The notes below the pieces were generated by a model. The model saw only the letters and a program-made list of their open reading frames with translations. It had not been told where the DNA came from and did no database searches. Made by a program: the position numbers and the translations under genes. DNA of 64,000 nt from JADJYF01 sp965278995 (lineage in GTDB: Bacteria; Pseudomonadota; Gammaproteobacteria; Ga0077536): assembly GCA_965278995.1 (NCBI GenBank), contig OZ257136.1:4774001-4838000 (forward strand), written 5' to 3'. This document shows, piece by piece, positions 37,666-45,764 of the stretch. The stretch's first letter is position 1. The number at the start of each line of letters is the position of its first letter.

Positions 37666-37991
37666 CTGCTGCTGATAGGCAGGCAAGTTTCGGTGTTTCG
37701 CTCATCCTCATGCAGGGATCAGCCGAGGCACAAGCCACGCTCGATGTGCTGGAACGCGACGATCCCTCGCTGGTCATCGCCGATCACGGAACCTATTGGA
37801 AGATCATCTCAGGTCGTGGACACATCGAAGTCGACATGGCGCTGGTCTCCGAAGAACTGGGCACCGAGATAACCCTGCCACAATGGCTGGGCATCATGTC
37901 GACCTACGTCGGCCGCGTGAAAACCGAACCCGGCAAATTCATCCTGACCGGCGACGTGACGCAGATCCATCAGGAATCGCCTTCGATTTGA
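37662..37991 (+). CDS. Monooxygenase coupling/regulatory protein (MmoB/DmpM family)
   Basis: 109 residues from GTG 37662. The MmoB/DmpM fold is recognised by GVSLILMQGSAEAQATLDVLE, DHGTYWKI, and LPQWLGIMSTYVGRVKTEPGKFILTGDV. It gates substrate and oxygen access to the hydroxylase. No reductase or gamma-subunit gene follows: the next feature, 39 bp on, is the tRNA-Arg. Electron supply must come from elsewhere in the genome. Confidence 0.9.
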   Translation: MTAADRQASFGVSLILMQGSAEAQATLDVLERDDPSLVIADHGTYWKIISGRGHIEVDMALVSEELGTEITLPQWLGIMSTYVGRVKTEPGKFILTGDVTQIHQESPSI

Positions 37992-38030
37992 CAGCCCGCA
38001 AGGCCGCCCCGATAATCGCGACCCTGCTAC

Positions 38031-38107
38031 GCGCCCGTAGCTCAGCTGGATAGAGTACCTGGCTACGAACCAGGGGGTCGGAGGTTCGAATCCTTCCGGG
38101 CGCGCCA
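38031..38107 (+). tRNA. tRNA-Arg (anticodon ACG)
   Basis: 77-nt cloverleaf. The acceptor stem GCGCCCG pairs with CGGGCGC, followed by discriminator G and an encoded CCA. D-arm CTCAGCTGGATAGAG, anticodon arm CTGGCTACGAACCAG with ACG in the loop, and T-arm GGAGGTTCGAATCCTTCC are visible. Its 3' 45 nt are the left attachment site of an integrative island; integration kept the gene intact. Confidence 0.97.
38063..38107. repeat. attL: 45-bp 3' segment of tRNA-Arg
   Basis: Identical base for base to 53582-53626, running from the anticodon loop (CTACGAACC) through the encoded CCA. Sequence similarity stops directly after CCA (AACT here, CATT at the other copy) and directly before CTACG. Confidence 0.95.
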
Positions 38108-38122
38108 ACTAGCTCCTAAATA

Positions 38123-39226
38123 TCAAGCGCTTGCCGGAGTGCCGGAAGTCACTTTTTGTTTCAGCACAATCAATGCCGGAGTTTTGCCGGACGTTCCTTC
38201 ACAAACACGCTCTGCTGCCTCCAACAGCTCCGCTAATTCGGGTGCCGAGTAGTGCGAGGTGATGTCGCCGTTGCGGTGACCGAGTAACACTTTTCGCGTC
38301 TCCAACGGCACGCCGGCAGCGCGCAGTCGTCGACCGAAGGTGTGCTTCAAGTCGTGCACACGGACCTGGCCAAGACCGACAGAGGCGCGCGCACGTTTCC
38401 ATGCACTGTTGCAGATCTTGGTAACCGGGTGACCCTGGTAAGTGAACACGTGGGTGGGATGCTTCCCACGGAGCTCGTCTACCACTGACTTCGCCACGCG
38501 GTTCAGCACGATCAATCGATCTTCCCGGTTCTTCACCACAGCGCCAGGAACCATGAACACCGAAGTACCAAGTTCCGGCACGACAATCTCCCATTCCCAG
38601 CGCAGCCGGCAGACCTCTTGTTCCCGGCACCCGGTATTCACCTTGAACAAACACATCCGAGCCAGATGAGCCGGCAGGGCTTTCATTAAAGTCGCCTGCT
38701 CGTCCCAAGACAGCGGATAGGGCTTGCGTGCGTCGGTCGTCGGCAGCATCTGGATCAGTGGCGAGGTATCGAGCCAGGTAACACCTGATTCATCGCGCCA
38801 CAACCGTGCGGCCAGATTCAGGATGCGCCGCACCACGCTCAACGCCAGGTTGATGCTCTTGTGCTTTAAGCCTGCTGCCTGCCGAGCTTCGATGAACGGC
38901 CGCAGCGTACCGAGATGCACGTGCTCCAATGCCAGGCTGCCGATGTATGGGTCCAACTGTTTCAGATGCATGGCATAGTCACCGATGCTGCTTAGCGCGA
39001 GGTTTTCTTCGAGGAAGCGAGCCGCCGCCTCTCTGAACACCCGCGCGGGCCTGATCCCGAACACCTTCGCCATCCGAGCTTCCTCGATCCGGCGAGCCAA
39101 CATCAGCTGCGCCGTTTTGAGGTCGCCTGTGCCAGTGCTTTCGTGAATCTTGCGGCCGAAGATCTGCTTTTCGATGTGCCAGATCCCGGCCCGTGCACGC
39201 AGCCCTGGGTATCGTTTGCGTCCCAT
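38123..39226 (-). CDS. Tyrosine-type site-specific integrase of the tRNA-Arg island
   Basis: 367 residues, ends 15 bp from the tRNA. The N-terminal arm-binding/SAM-like region is followed by a catalytic domain with NTGCREQEVCRL (catalytic Arg), VHDLKHTFGRRL (H-x-x-R box with Lys in place of the usual Arg), LLGHRNGDITSHYS (catalytic Tyr in SHYS). It integrates or excises the island at the tRNA 3' end. ATG 39226 has an AGGAGAAGG ribosome site. The upstream excisionase-like frame overlaps its first ~40 codons. Confidence 0.92.
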   Translation of the reverse strand: MGRKRYPGLRARAGIWHIEKQIFGRKIHESTGTGDLKTAQLMLARRIEEARMAKVFGIRPARVFREAAARFLEENLALSSIGDYAMHLKQLDPYIGSLALEHVHLGTLRPFIEARQAAGLKHKSINLALSVVRRILNLAARLWRDESGVTWLDTSPLIQMLPTTDARKPYPLSWDEQATLMKALPAHLARMCLFKVNTGCREQEVCRLRWEWEIVVPELGTSVFMVPGAVVKNREDRLIVLNRVAKSVVDELRGKHPTHVFTYQGHPVTKICNSAWKRARASVGLGQVRVHDLKHTFGRRLRAAGVPLETRKVLLGHRNGDITSHYSAPELAELLEAAERVCEGTSGKTPALIVLKQKVTSGTPASA

Positions 39227-39474
39227 ATTCCTTCTCCTATTGGATCAGAGGCGGGACGCCCGTTGCGGGATTTATAGTGATCTACCCAGGCGTCCAGTTC
39301 AAGACGGTCAAAGGCGATGCCTTGCCGACCAATCGGGATCTCAGTCAGATGTCGGCGGACCTCAGCGTTGAAGCGGTTGCGATCCATGCCGAGATAGCGG
39401 GGCGCATCGCGGAAGCGGAGTAGCCGTGGTTGGAAAGGAGCGGTGGCCGAGTCGTCTTTGTGCATGGTCGGCAT
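39103..39474 (-). CDS. Excisionase/MerR-like small DNA-binding protein
   Basis: 123 residues from ATG 39474 (or ATG 39465). A helix-turn-helix-like segment RFRDAPRYLGMDRNRFNAEVR is followed by RQGIAFDRLELDAWVDHY, the pattern of AlpA/excisionase (HTH_17-type) proteins. The rest after about residue 80 overlaps the integrase start in another frame and has low complexity, so the functional protein may end there. It precedes the integrase just as at the second element (54556-54921). It probably controls directionality of recombination. Confidence 0.65.
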   Translation of the reverse strand: MPTMHKDDSATAPFQPRLLRFRDAPRYLGMDRNRFNAEVRRHLTEIPIGRQGIAFDRLELDAWVDHYKSRNGRPASDPIGEGIWDANDTQGCVHGPGSGTSKSRSSAARFTKALAQATSKRRS

Positions 39475-39780
39475 CGTCGTTCCACGGCAACGTGGTGGTG
39501 AAGGACAAAGCCAGCTTTGCCGCTGCGTGATTCAGAGCGGTGTGAAATGCGGCGGTGGCGTCGCGCGTTTCTGAGAATTCCCCTAAAGCGGTTTATGTGA
39601 CGATGCCACTATGGATTGGGATCGCCGGCGCCGAATGGTCTCGCCAATCTTGCTCGGCTATTGCCAGTAACGAGTCCTGCTCATGGCTGAAGTGTGTTCG
39701 AATGGATGACCATGATCGGAGGCTCCGAAACGTCGATTTCAAAGAAAACAATCAATAAGCGATAGGTTCTCGATGGCGTC

Positions 39781-39830
39781 TTCGAATTTGTGAATGAAAG
39801 TTTCGGGCCGAAACTTTTGTCCACAGGCTG
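39781..39830 (+). repeat. Palindrome/DnaA-box-like module, copy 1
   Basis: Leader TTCGAATTTGTGAATGA (39781-39797) runs into a perfect 21-bp palindrome (39797-39817; arms AAAGTTTCGG and CCGAAACTTT around one G). TTGTCCACA (39817-39825, one mismatch from the DnaA box TTATCCACA) and GGCTG follow. A second copy lies 197 bp away with different palindrome arms. Confidence 0.8.
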
Positions 39831-39977
39831 AGCAGAAATCGCCGACGTTCCGAGCCGGGTTTTCGCTTGACAGCACCCCGGGTGAAGGTGAATCGGTGCT
39901 TGGTTTGGCAGGCTGATGGTCAAAAAGACGCAACTGCTGATGAAACAAGTACTAAGTGATTTGATCTCGAAGCCGAC

Positions 39978-40027
39978 TTCGAATTTGTGAATGAATTATT
40001 CGGGCCGAATAATTTGTCCACAGGCTG
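39978..40027 (+). repeat. Palindrome/DnaA-box-like module, copy 2
   Basis: The same leader TTCGAATTTGTGAATGA (39978-39994) and the same tail TTGTCCACAGGCTG, but the 21-bp palindrome (39994-40014) has arms AATTATTCGG and CCGAATAATT. Arm positions that differ from copy 1 changed on both sides, keeping perfect symmetry. Downstream bases (GAAATCG, GGTTC/GTTCC) are also partly shared. Confidence 0.8.
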
Positions 40028-40102
40028 CGTCGAAATCGCGCAGGTTCGAAGTGTGCTTTTCTGGCGGGAAAATGGAGGAACGTCGTATCTCGGTCGGCGA
40101 GG

Positions 40103-41008
40103 TTAACGGCCGAGATAAACAGCCGTAATGGCCTCGCGTTCATGGCCCAGCTCGCGACTGATGGTCAGTCGGGCTTCGAAGTCGCGGGCTTTCTGTTCCC
40201 GAGTCAGGCTGCTCGATGTGGGGCCGCCGGCGGCCGGTGACTGCCAGCCGGTCAACTCGTGGTAGCGCCGCTGGGCATAGGCATGCCGGAGTCCATGCAG
40301 CTTCGAGAGTCCGGCGCGGGCGGTATGTCCTTCGTAAATTCGCAGCTGCTGGATGTAGTTTCGGTCAGCCGGAATGAGGGAGCCACGCCCGGCAAGCCGG
40401 TGCGCACGGTCGAGGACTTCGCGTTGCTCATCGGTACAAATCGGGATCTCGCGCGCCTTGCCGCCCTTGGTCCAGGTGTCTTTGAGAACGACCGTATTGC
40501 GCCGGTCGGCGTAGCTCGGGTTGAACTTGATGGCTTCCTCACGACGCAGACCAAACGCCTGCTGCAGTTCGAGACTCATCCGCACATGCGCGTCCCTGAC
40601 CTTCTCCAGGGTGTCAGTTGTGACTGTATGCGCCTTGCTCTCCTGAGTCACGAACTGCCGATGGGGGATCTGGTATTCATCATTCGAGCGCGTAATCACA
40701 TTCGCCCGATTGACCTTGGTCGCCCACCAGCGCAATGCCGCCATGCGGTTCTTGATGGTCGCGACGGCGAGGCGCTCGCCGAGCCAGCGCTTGGTCAAGG
40801 CCTCGACATGTTTCGGCTTCAATGAACGGCTGTTCAGCTGTAGAAAGCCGAGTTCATGGAGTTGATTCGCAATGAGCGCCAGCAGCCAGCGGCGCTGCGC
40901 CTGAGTGGCGTAGCTCCCATCGCGATTGTGATCACACAGTTGTTTCAGTTGGTGGTTGAGGTCCCGCATGTGCTTGAACATTTCAGGTAAGTGTTGATGA
41001 CCACCCAT
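40103..41008 (-). CDS. Second tyrosine recombinase (Phage_int_SAM_2/Integrase_1 type)
   Basis: 301 residues from ATG 41008 (ATG 40981 is an alternative). An N-terminal helical domain (NHQLKQLCDHNRDGSYATQAQRRWLL) precedes a recombinase domain with FGLRREEAIKF (catalytic Arg), LHGLRHAYAQRRY (H-x-x-R) and a terminal AVYLGR Tyr. It is a different family from the tRNA-proximal integrase. A homologue, broken by an amber codon, sits at the same relative place in the second element (54965-55840). The peptide GGHQ-x-LP is shared upstream in both copies, which favours the longer start. Confidence 0.85.
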   Translation of the reverse strand: MGGHQHLPEMFKHMRDLNHQLKQLCDHNRDGSYATQAQRRWLLALIANQLHELGFLQLNSRSLKPKHVEALTKRWLGERLAVATIKNRMAALRWWATKVNRANVITRSNDEYQIPHRQFVTQESKAHTVTTDTLEKVRDAHVRMSLELQQAFGLRREEAIKFNPSYADRRNTVVLKDTWTKGGKAREIPICTDEQREVLDRAHRLAGRGSLIPADRNYIQQLRIYEGHTARAGLSKLHGLRHAYAQRRYHELTGWQSPAAGGPTSSSLTREQKARDFEARLTISRELGHEREAITAVYLGR

Positions 41009-41412
41009 GGGCACGTAGCCACATGAGCACGCTTGCGCGTGACAGATCGGGGACACAACTCCCCAAGACCTCAAGGTGCCGGTCTCCGGCAGTGCGGGTT
41101 ATCCTCGTCGAGGACATGACCGTACCAGTCCAACTCGCCCGTTGCGGGCATAGATTCAACAAGCGGTGCTAGCGCACAAGGAAGAAAAGCGCGGGAGAGT
41201 TCCCGGCTGTGATGGCGTACGAGGGGACGGACTCGACCTGAGCATGACGCCCGTCCGCGCTCGTGATGAGAAGACCAGAACGAATGAACCGCATTCGTCT
41301 GAACCAGGCATCAGGCCTGGAGAACACTCAACCACCTCAGCAGTCTTTCGACTGCCGCCTATCCAGACGGTCCTAGATAAGCTGTTTGCCACGATAAGCG
41401 TCGTGGCCACGC
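41009..41412 (-). ncRNA. Structured leader upstream of second integrase, copy A
   Basis: About 400 nt without a credible gene directly upstream of the integrase, reading on the minus strand. Hairpins (plus-strand coordinates): CACGC-TTGC-GCGTG (41028-41041), GGGG/CCCC (41049-41064), GCCGG-TCT-CCGGC (41088-41100), TCCTC-GTC-GAGGA (41102-41114) and CCACGA/TCGTGG (41389-41406). Each has a counterpart in copy B (55869-56251), several with compensatory changes. It may correspond to the int-alpA type candidate RNA described upstream of integrase/AlpA genes; I cannot confirm this without a covariance-model search. Confidence 0.65.
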
Positions 41413-41715
41413 ATCAATTCCGTGTGGGTGAGTCTAGGGCGGGGAGGTGAGAATGCCTTTACAAAACCATGATGCCGGAGTGCGGCATTTTGGACGTCGT
41501 ACTTAGGCTGTCCTGCTGGCGGCGCCGCTGGAAAGCAGCGTCGGGGCACGGCTTGCCGTCCTCGTCCCTACCTTAGAGGGGTAGGGACGAGGACGGCCCT
41601 TCGGAGCAAGCAGACACGCCGCCAAACGAGTCCCTCGCCTGTCATCGTGTCTACATCCGATTGCTCGCGCCTCCCACAGATCAAACGAGCGCCACACGCA
41701 AGCGGTCATCGCGCG
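41413..41715. other. Intergenic, nothing recognised
   Basis: About 300 bp between the structured leader and the IS110 remnant. There is a palindromic GTAGGGACGAGGACG/CGTCCTCGTCCCTAC hairpin at about 41558-41595 (CCTTAGAGGGG at the tip). No gene seen. Confidence 0.4.
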
Positions 41716-42083
41716 GTTGCTTTGCACACCAGGTGCGCCTGCTCCCCGCCCAGTACACCGGGCGCTATCGCCGCCGCGGTAAGTCCGACCGCAGCGATGT
41801 CGGGGCCCTACTCGAAGCCCATCGCTGCAACGACATCAAGCCCGTCCCCGTCCATTCCGTCGAGCAGCAGTCCATCCAGCCATTGCACCGCGTCCGCGCG
41901 CAGTGGAAGCACACCCGCACTCAGCGTATCAACGGCCTGCGCGGCTTCCTGCGCGAACTCGGCTTCGCCATGCCCCTCGGTGCTAAACTCGCGCAGCGCC
42001 AAGCCCGGCTCATCGTCGACGACCCGGCCGTTTCCGGAACGCTCAAAATCATCTTCTCGCGAATGTTCGACGAGATTGCCACT
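41716..42083 (+). pseudogene. IS110-family transposase remnant
   Basis: In one frame: LLPAQYTGRYRRRGKSDRSDVGALLEAHRC, then PVPVHSVEQQSIQPLHRVRAQWKHTRTQRINGLRGFLREL. This is the conserved middle of IS110 (DEDD) transposases, with the KSDRSD motif. The N-terminal start and the C-terminal transposase_20 domain are missing, and the 3' end runs into an unrelated IS-end-like repeat at 42084. It is a degraded fragment on the island. Confidence 0.8.
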
Positions 42084-42245
42084 GTTGCTGCCGACGCAGA
42101 TTTGAGCCATTTCCAAGGTGTCGGCCGACGTTACACTGAGCCAGTCTGCCGAACCCAAGAGCCGCACCACCGTTGATGTTTTGGTCTTAGAATATGGCTG
42201 AGATTAGCGTCGGTACGATTGCTCAGTCTGAGGTCGGCGCCAACA
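42084..42245 (-). repeat. IS21-like element end, copy 1 (162 bp)
   Basis: On the minus strand it begins TGTTGGCGCCGACCTCAGAC and holds internally repeated CTGAG(C)-type motifs (CAGACTGAGCAA, AATCTCAGCC), as in the multiple terminal repeats of IS21-family ends. It is nearly identical over 162 bp to 58923-59084. No istA/istB genes remain. Confidence 0.6.
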
Positions 42246-42296
42246 TACCTTCTTATTCGGGACCGCTAGCCCTGATGGATGGCGTCGTCTCCGCCA

Positions 42297-44753
42297 TCAG
42301 TAATCATAGAGATGCTCCAGACGACCCCCGGCTGCACGCACTGATCTAATGAAATCCGCGACTCGCCGAACCGGCACCAGCAACACCAAGCGTAGTTGTG
42401 CATCGTTCGACACCACACGCGACGTGAAGAGTTGCGTGGCGCCGTCGAAGCTGACAGCGCCGGGTCTGGCAGTAATGACCGTCGCCGCTATCCAGCGGTT
42501 TCCTGAAACATCGTCGAATTCGAAGCCGGCGTCAGCTAGCGCCGGCATTGTTTTCGTGAACCCGCCCCAGCGCGGCACGGACAGCAGATAGCGGCCCTCG
42601 CGGCTGAATAATGCGTGCGCGGCGGACGGTAAGCGCGGGACGCTGTCGCCGTTAACCCGCGCCGAGACATAGATGGTGTCTTCGCTCTCTCCGTAAGTGG
42701 ATTCGGCCGCGTAGCCGATCAGCTTGGCGTATAGGGATTTGATGCCGAACTCCAACGAGAAGTAGAGTTTACGCTCGGTCTTTCTGATGAAGTGCCGGCC
42801 GAACACGTCCGTATCGCGCCACATCGTTCTGACCCACGACCAGAACGGAAACTTGTACCAGGGCTCAGCGTAAATGAGGTCGCTGTACGCGCGATGGGCG
42901 CGTTGCATGACCGTGTCTTCCGCAGTGTCCACGCCGTCGGCCGTCCAACGTGTGAACCTTCCGATGGTCGTCTCGTAAGTCGCCTTCAGCATGTATTCCA
43001 CAGTTGTGCTGATACCAATCACGCGCAGCATCGACAGGTACTCGCTATTCGGCGGATAGTCGCAAGCGTCGGCGATGGTTCTGACGCGGTCGTAGAGGGT
43101 CCAGTACTCATCGATGCTCGCAAAGAATGGAAAGGCGCTAGGGTTGCCACCGGCCTCCAGATAGTCTGCATACTCCGTGGGATTGAACACCAGATACCAT
43201 TCCGGGATGGTCAGGAAGGTCTGCTCCTCGCCGCGGTAATAGTCGCTGATCTTCGCGCGCTCGGCGTCGAGTGCATCGCCATCGTCCGGCATATACTTTG
43301 CCCACATCTGGCTCTGGAAGCGGTTGGCCGGATCCAGCCGTCGCTTGAGCGCGAAGAATTCGGCATGACGAGGGTATGCGGCCTGAAACTGCGCCGGACT
43401 TGCCGAGTTCTGATAGGGTAGATAATAGGTGCCGCCCGTCGCGATGACGGCATCGATCATGTCAGCGCTCCAGGCATCTACTTTGGCCTGCTCAGCGCGG
43501 CTCGTGGCCTGCCGATAGTAGACAACCAAGGCGAAGACCTCTTCGCGGGCCCAGGCCAGCAAGCTTCCCGGATCCGCCTTCGCATGGCGGATGGACACAT
43601 TTAAGATGTTGGCCTCGTGACGATTGAATATGTCGCGCATCTTCGGCACGAAATCGTCCAGCGCGGCGACAGGTACAAAATACTCACGCAGGCCGTAGGC
43701 GTAATCGCCACGATCGTCAGGCTCCAGTTCCCGAATGTCATAGCTGGCCTCCCAATTGCGCCAGACGACGCGATCGCGTGCGTAGTAGATCGGCTCCAAG
43801 ACGTGTTCCCTGAGCCACTTACCGGCGTCGTAATCTGCGACGAAGCCGGCAACCTTCGGCTCCCAGAAGTACTCGCGATCGGTCGGTATGAGCCGCTCTG
43901 CAATCGTCAGTGCCTTGTCAGTCTTGTACCAACTGACCTGTCGGAGCGTCGTGTAATGTGGCGGATAGACATCGGCGTTGTGCAACACTATTTCGGGATT
44001 GTCGCGGATGTTGTCGAAGAAATAGTCGTGATACTCGGACACCGGCATCCTCGAAACGCGGCGTTCTATCCTTCTGTTTTCAGAGAGCTGCAAGGTCGCT
44101 TCGACAATGACGCCTAGACCGCCGTACCCGCCGATGGCGCCGTAGAATATGTCGCTGTTCAGCGCCGGACTGGCGGTGACTACCGAGCCATCGGCCAGCA
44201 CCATCTTGATCGACCGCACCGAATATACCAGCGGGCCGGCACCGACATAGCGGCCGTGGACGTTGACACTCAGTGACCCGCCTACCGTGAAGTTGGCATA
44301 CGTCTGCATGATACTGATCGACAGCCCATGAGGGTCGATGTACTCCTGCAGCTGTCGCCAGGTCGCGCCAGCCTGTACGGTGATTTCCCGGGCAGCCACG
44401 TCCAGCTCGAGGATCTTGTTAAAAGAGCGCATATCGAAGTGCTGGCTGTCGCGATACGCAGTCTGACCGCCCTGGCTGAAGTGCCCGCCGCCGATCGATA
44501 TCGGACCGGTCGTATCGGCAATCGCGTGGGATATCTCGTCGATGCTCGTGGGCCGGGTGATCCGTCCGACCCGGACCGGGTTGAGCCGGGTGATATCATT
44601 TACGATGATGTCCGCAGCGGAGAATTGAAAATCGTCGTCGCCGCTGTTGAGAATGACCAGAGTGGTCGATAACGCCAGGACCAGCAGCGCCGCGGCGGAA
44701 TACCTAGTGAGTTTTCCCAGCACGGAGACACTGTTCGAGAATACTCGGCGCAT
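42297..44753 (-). CDS. Membrane-anchored FAD-binding oxidoreductase with C-terminal extension
   Basis: 818 residues from ATG 44753 (GAGG ribosome site); a TTG at 44795 would add 14 residues. An N-terminal membrane anchor (about residues 18-37) is followed by a PCMH-type FAD domain (ISIGGGHFSQGGQTAYRD, VQAGATWRQLQEYI, NFTVGGSLSVNVHGRYVGAG). A central substrate/berberine-like region ends around LDPANRF. The last ~330 residues, starting near EEQTFLTIPEWYLVFNPTEYADYL, are a separate uncharacterised domain. It is a VAO/lactone-oxidase-like flavoenzyme, substrate unknown. It diverges from the gene at 44805. Confidence 0.8.
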   Translation of the reverse strand: MRRVFSNSVSVLGKLTRYSAAALLVLALSTTLVILNSGDDDFQFSAADIIVNDITRLNPVRVGRITRPTSIDEISHAIADTTGPISIGGGHFSQGGQTAYRDSQHFDMRSFNKILELDVAAREITVQAGATWRQLQEYIDPHGLSISIMQTYANFTVGGSLSVNVHGRYVGAGPLVYSVRSIKMVLADGSVVTASPALNSDIFYGAIGGYGGLGVIVEATLQLSENRRIERRVSRMPVSEYHDYFFDNIRDNPEIVLHNADVYPPHYTTLRQVSWYKTDKALTIAERLIPTDREYFWEPKVAGFVADYDAGKWLREHVLEPIYYARDRVVWRNWEASYDIRELEPDDRGDYAYGLREYFVPVAALDDFVPKMRDIFNRHEANILNVSIRHAKADPGSLLAWAREEVFALVVYYRQATSRAEQAKVDAWSADMIDAVIATGGTYYLPYQNSASPAQFQAAYPRHAEFFALKRRLDPANRFQSQMWAKYMPDDGDALDAERAKISDYYRGEEQTFLTIPEWYLVFNPTEYADYLEAGGNPSAFPFFASIDEYWTLYDRVRTIADACDYPPNSEYLSMLRVIGISTTVEYMLKATYETTIGRFTRWTADGVDTAEDTVMQRAHRAYSDLIYAEPWYKFPFWSWVRTMWRDTDVFGRHFIRKTERKLYFSLEFGIKSLYAKLIGYAAESTYGESEDTIYVSARVNGDSVPRLPSAAHALFSREGRYLLSVPRWGGFTKTMPALADAGFEFDDVSGNRWIAATVITARPGAVSFDGATQLFTSRVVSNDAQLRLVLLVPVRRVADFIRSVRAAGGRLEHLYDY

Positions 44754-44804
44754 CGGCCACCTCGGCGCGTGGGAGCTTGGATTGCGGAATCTCAAGGAAC
44801 GAAC

Positions 44805-45764
44805 ATGAAGCTTACCAGACGATCGTTGTTGTCCGCCGGCGCCTATGCGCTGGCCGGGCTGCCGCTTTCAATGTTCGGCTCGACGAGCGCAGCCGGCAGG
44901 GAACTCCGTCAGGACCGTCGGAATTTCCGGTTTGTGTATAGCGACGCCGAGTTGCGCGAGGAGTTTCGCGATTTTCTGGTCAACGTGTTCCACCTGTATC
45001 CGGACGAGGATCTGCACGCGTTGATCGGTAAGACGTCTGCCCTCGCACCGTTCGATCGAGAGGCGTATTTCGCCGTGCAGTCCGGGCTCGATGACATCGA
45101 TCCCGTGCTCGCTGAAATCCGCTATGCCCTACCGGCATTGCGAAAGCAAAAGACGGTGATAGCTGCGCAAACCGTGGAACTGTTGGGAGTTCAGCGGGAA
45201 TTTGAAGGTTCCCTGGAGTTTGGCTCCGGCGGGCGGTATCTGGATGCGCTAGAAGAGGCGCTCGAGATCCGCGGCGAGCGCTACGTGGTGGCCGAGAAGG
45301 CCCCAGCCTACTCGCCGATCGACATCGTCGATCGCGGTCAATTACCGCAGGCGGGTCGCTACGTTCCGCTGGATGACTACGAGACGCCGCTGGCGGATGT
45401 GATAGCGCCGGCATCGTTGGACCTCGTCACAATGTACATTGGCTTTCATCATTGTCCGATAGCGCGGCGCGAAGGTTTCTTTGCATCGATACGCGCGATC
45501 ATGAAGCCGGGGGCCTCACTGATCGTGCGCGATCACAATGCGCGCGACGAAAAGATGTTGCGCATCATTGGCCTTGCTCATGATGTATTCAATCTCGGCA
45601 CACGCCAAACCTGGGACCACAACGAGCGCGAACTGCGAAACTTCTATTCGCTGGACAGTATGGACCACATGCTGCGGCGCGCCGGATTCAAGTCCGACGG
45701 ACGTCGTCTGTATCAGGACGGCGATCCGACTCTGAATGCACTGATGCGCTACGTGAAGGTGTGA
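44805..45764 (+). CDS. Tat-exported methyltransferase-fold protein
   Basis: 319 residues. A Tat signal (TRRSLLSAGAYALAGLPLSM...) precedes a long helical N-terminal region. Then comes a class I methyltransferase-like domain: SLEFGSGGRYLDALEEAL (degenerate motif I), ASLDLVTMYIGFHHCP, and MKPGASLIVRDHNARD. SAM is not expected in the periplasm, so the domain may act on another ligand or the signal may be an anchor. ATG 44805 has an AAGGAACGAAC site. It is only 51 bp from the divergent FAD oxidoreductase start, implying joint function. Confidence 0.78.
   Translation: MKLTRRSLLSAGAYALAGLPLSMFGSTSAAGRELRQDRRNFRFVYSDAELREEFRDFLVNVFHLYPDEDLHALIGKTSALAPFDREAYFAVQSGLDDIDPVLAEIRYALPALRKQKTVIAAQTVELLGVQREFEGSLEFGSGGRYLDALEEALEIRGERYVVAEKAPAYSPIDIVDRGQLPQAGRYVPLDDYETPLADVIAPASLDLVTMYIGFHHCPIARREGFFASIRAIMKPGASLIVRDHNARDEKMLRIIGLAHDVFNLGTRQTWDHNERELRNFYSLDSMDHMLRRAGFKSDGRRLYQDGDPTLNALMRYVKV

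Larger units (their letters stand above)
39475..40102. other. Non-coding interval with two repeat modules
   Basis: 628 bp between the excisionase-like gene and the second integrase. No credible gene: short frames here lack ribosome sites and family motifs. It holds the two palindrome plus TTGTCCACA modules listed separately. Confidence 0.6.
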
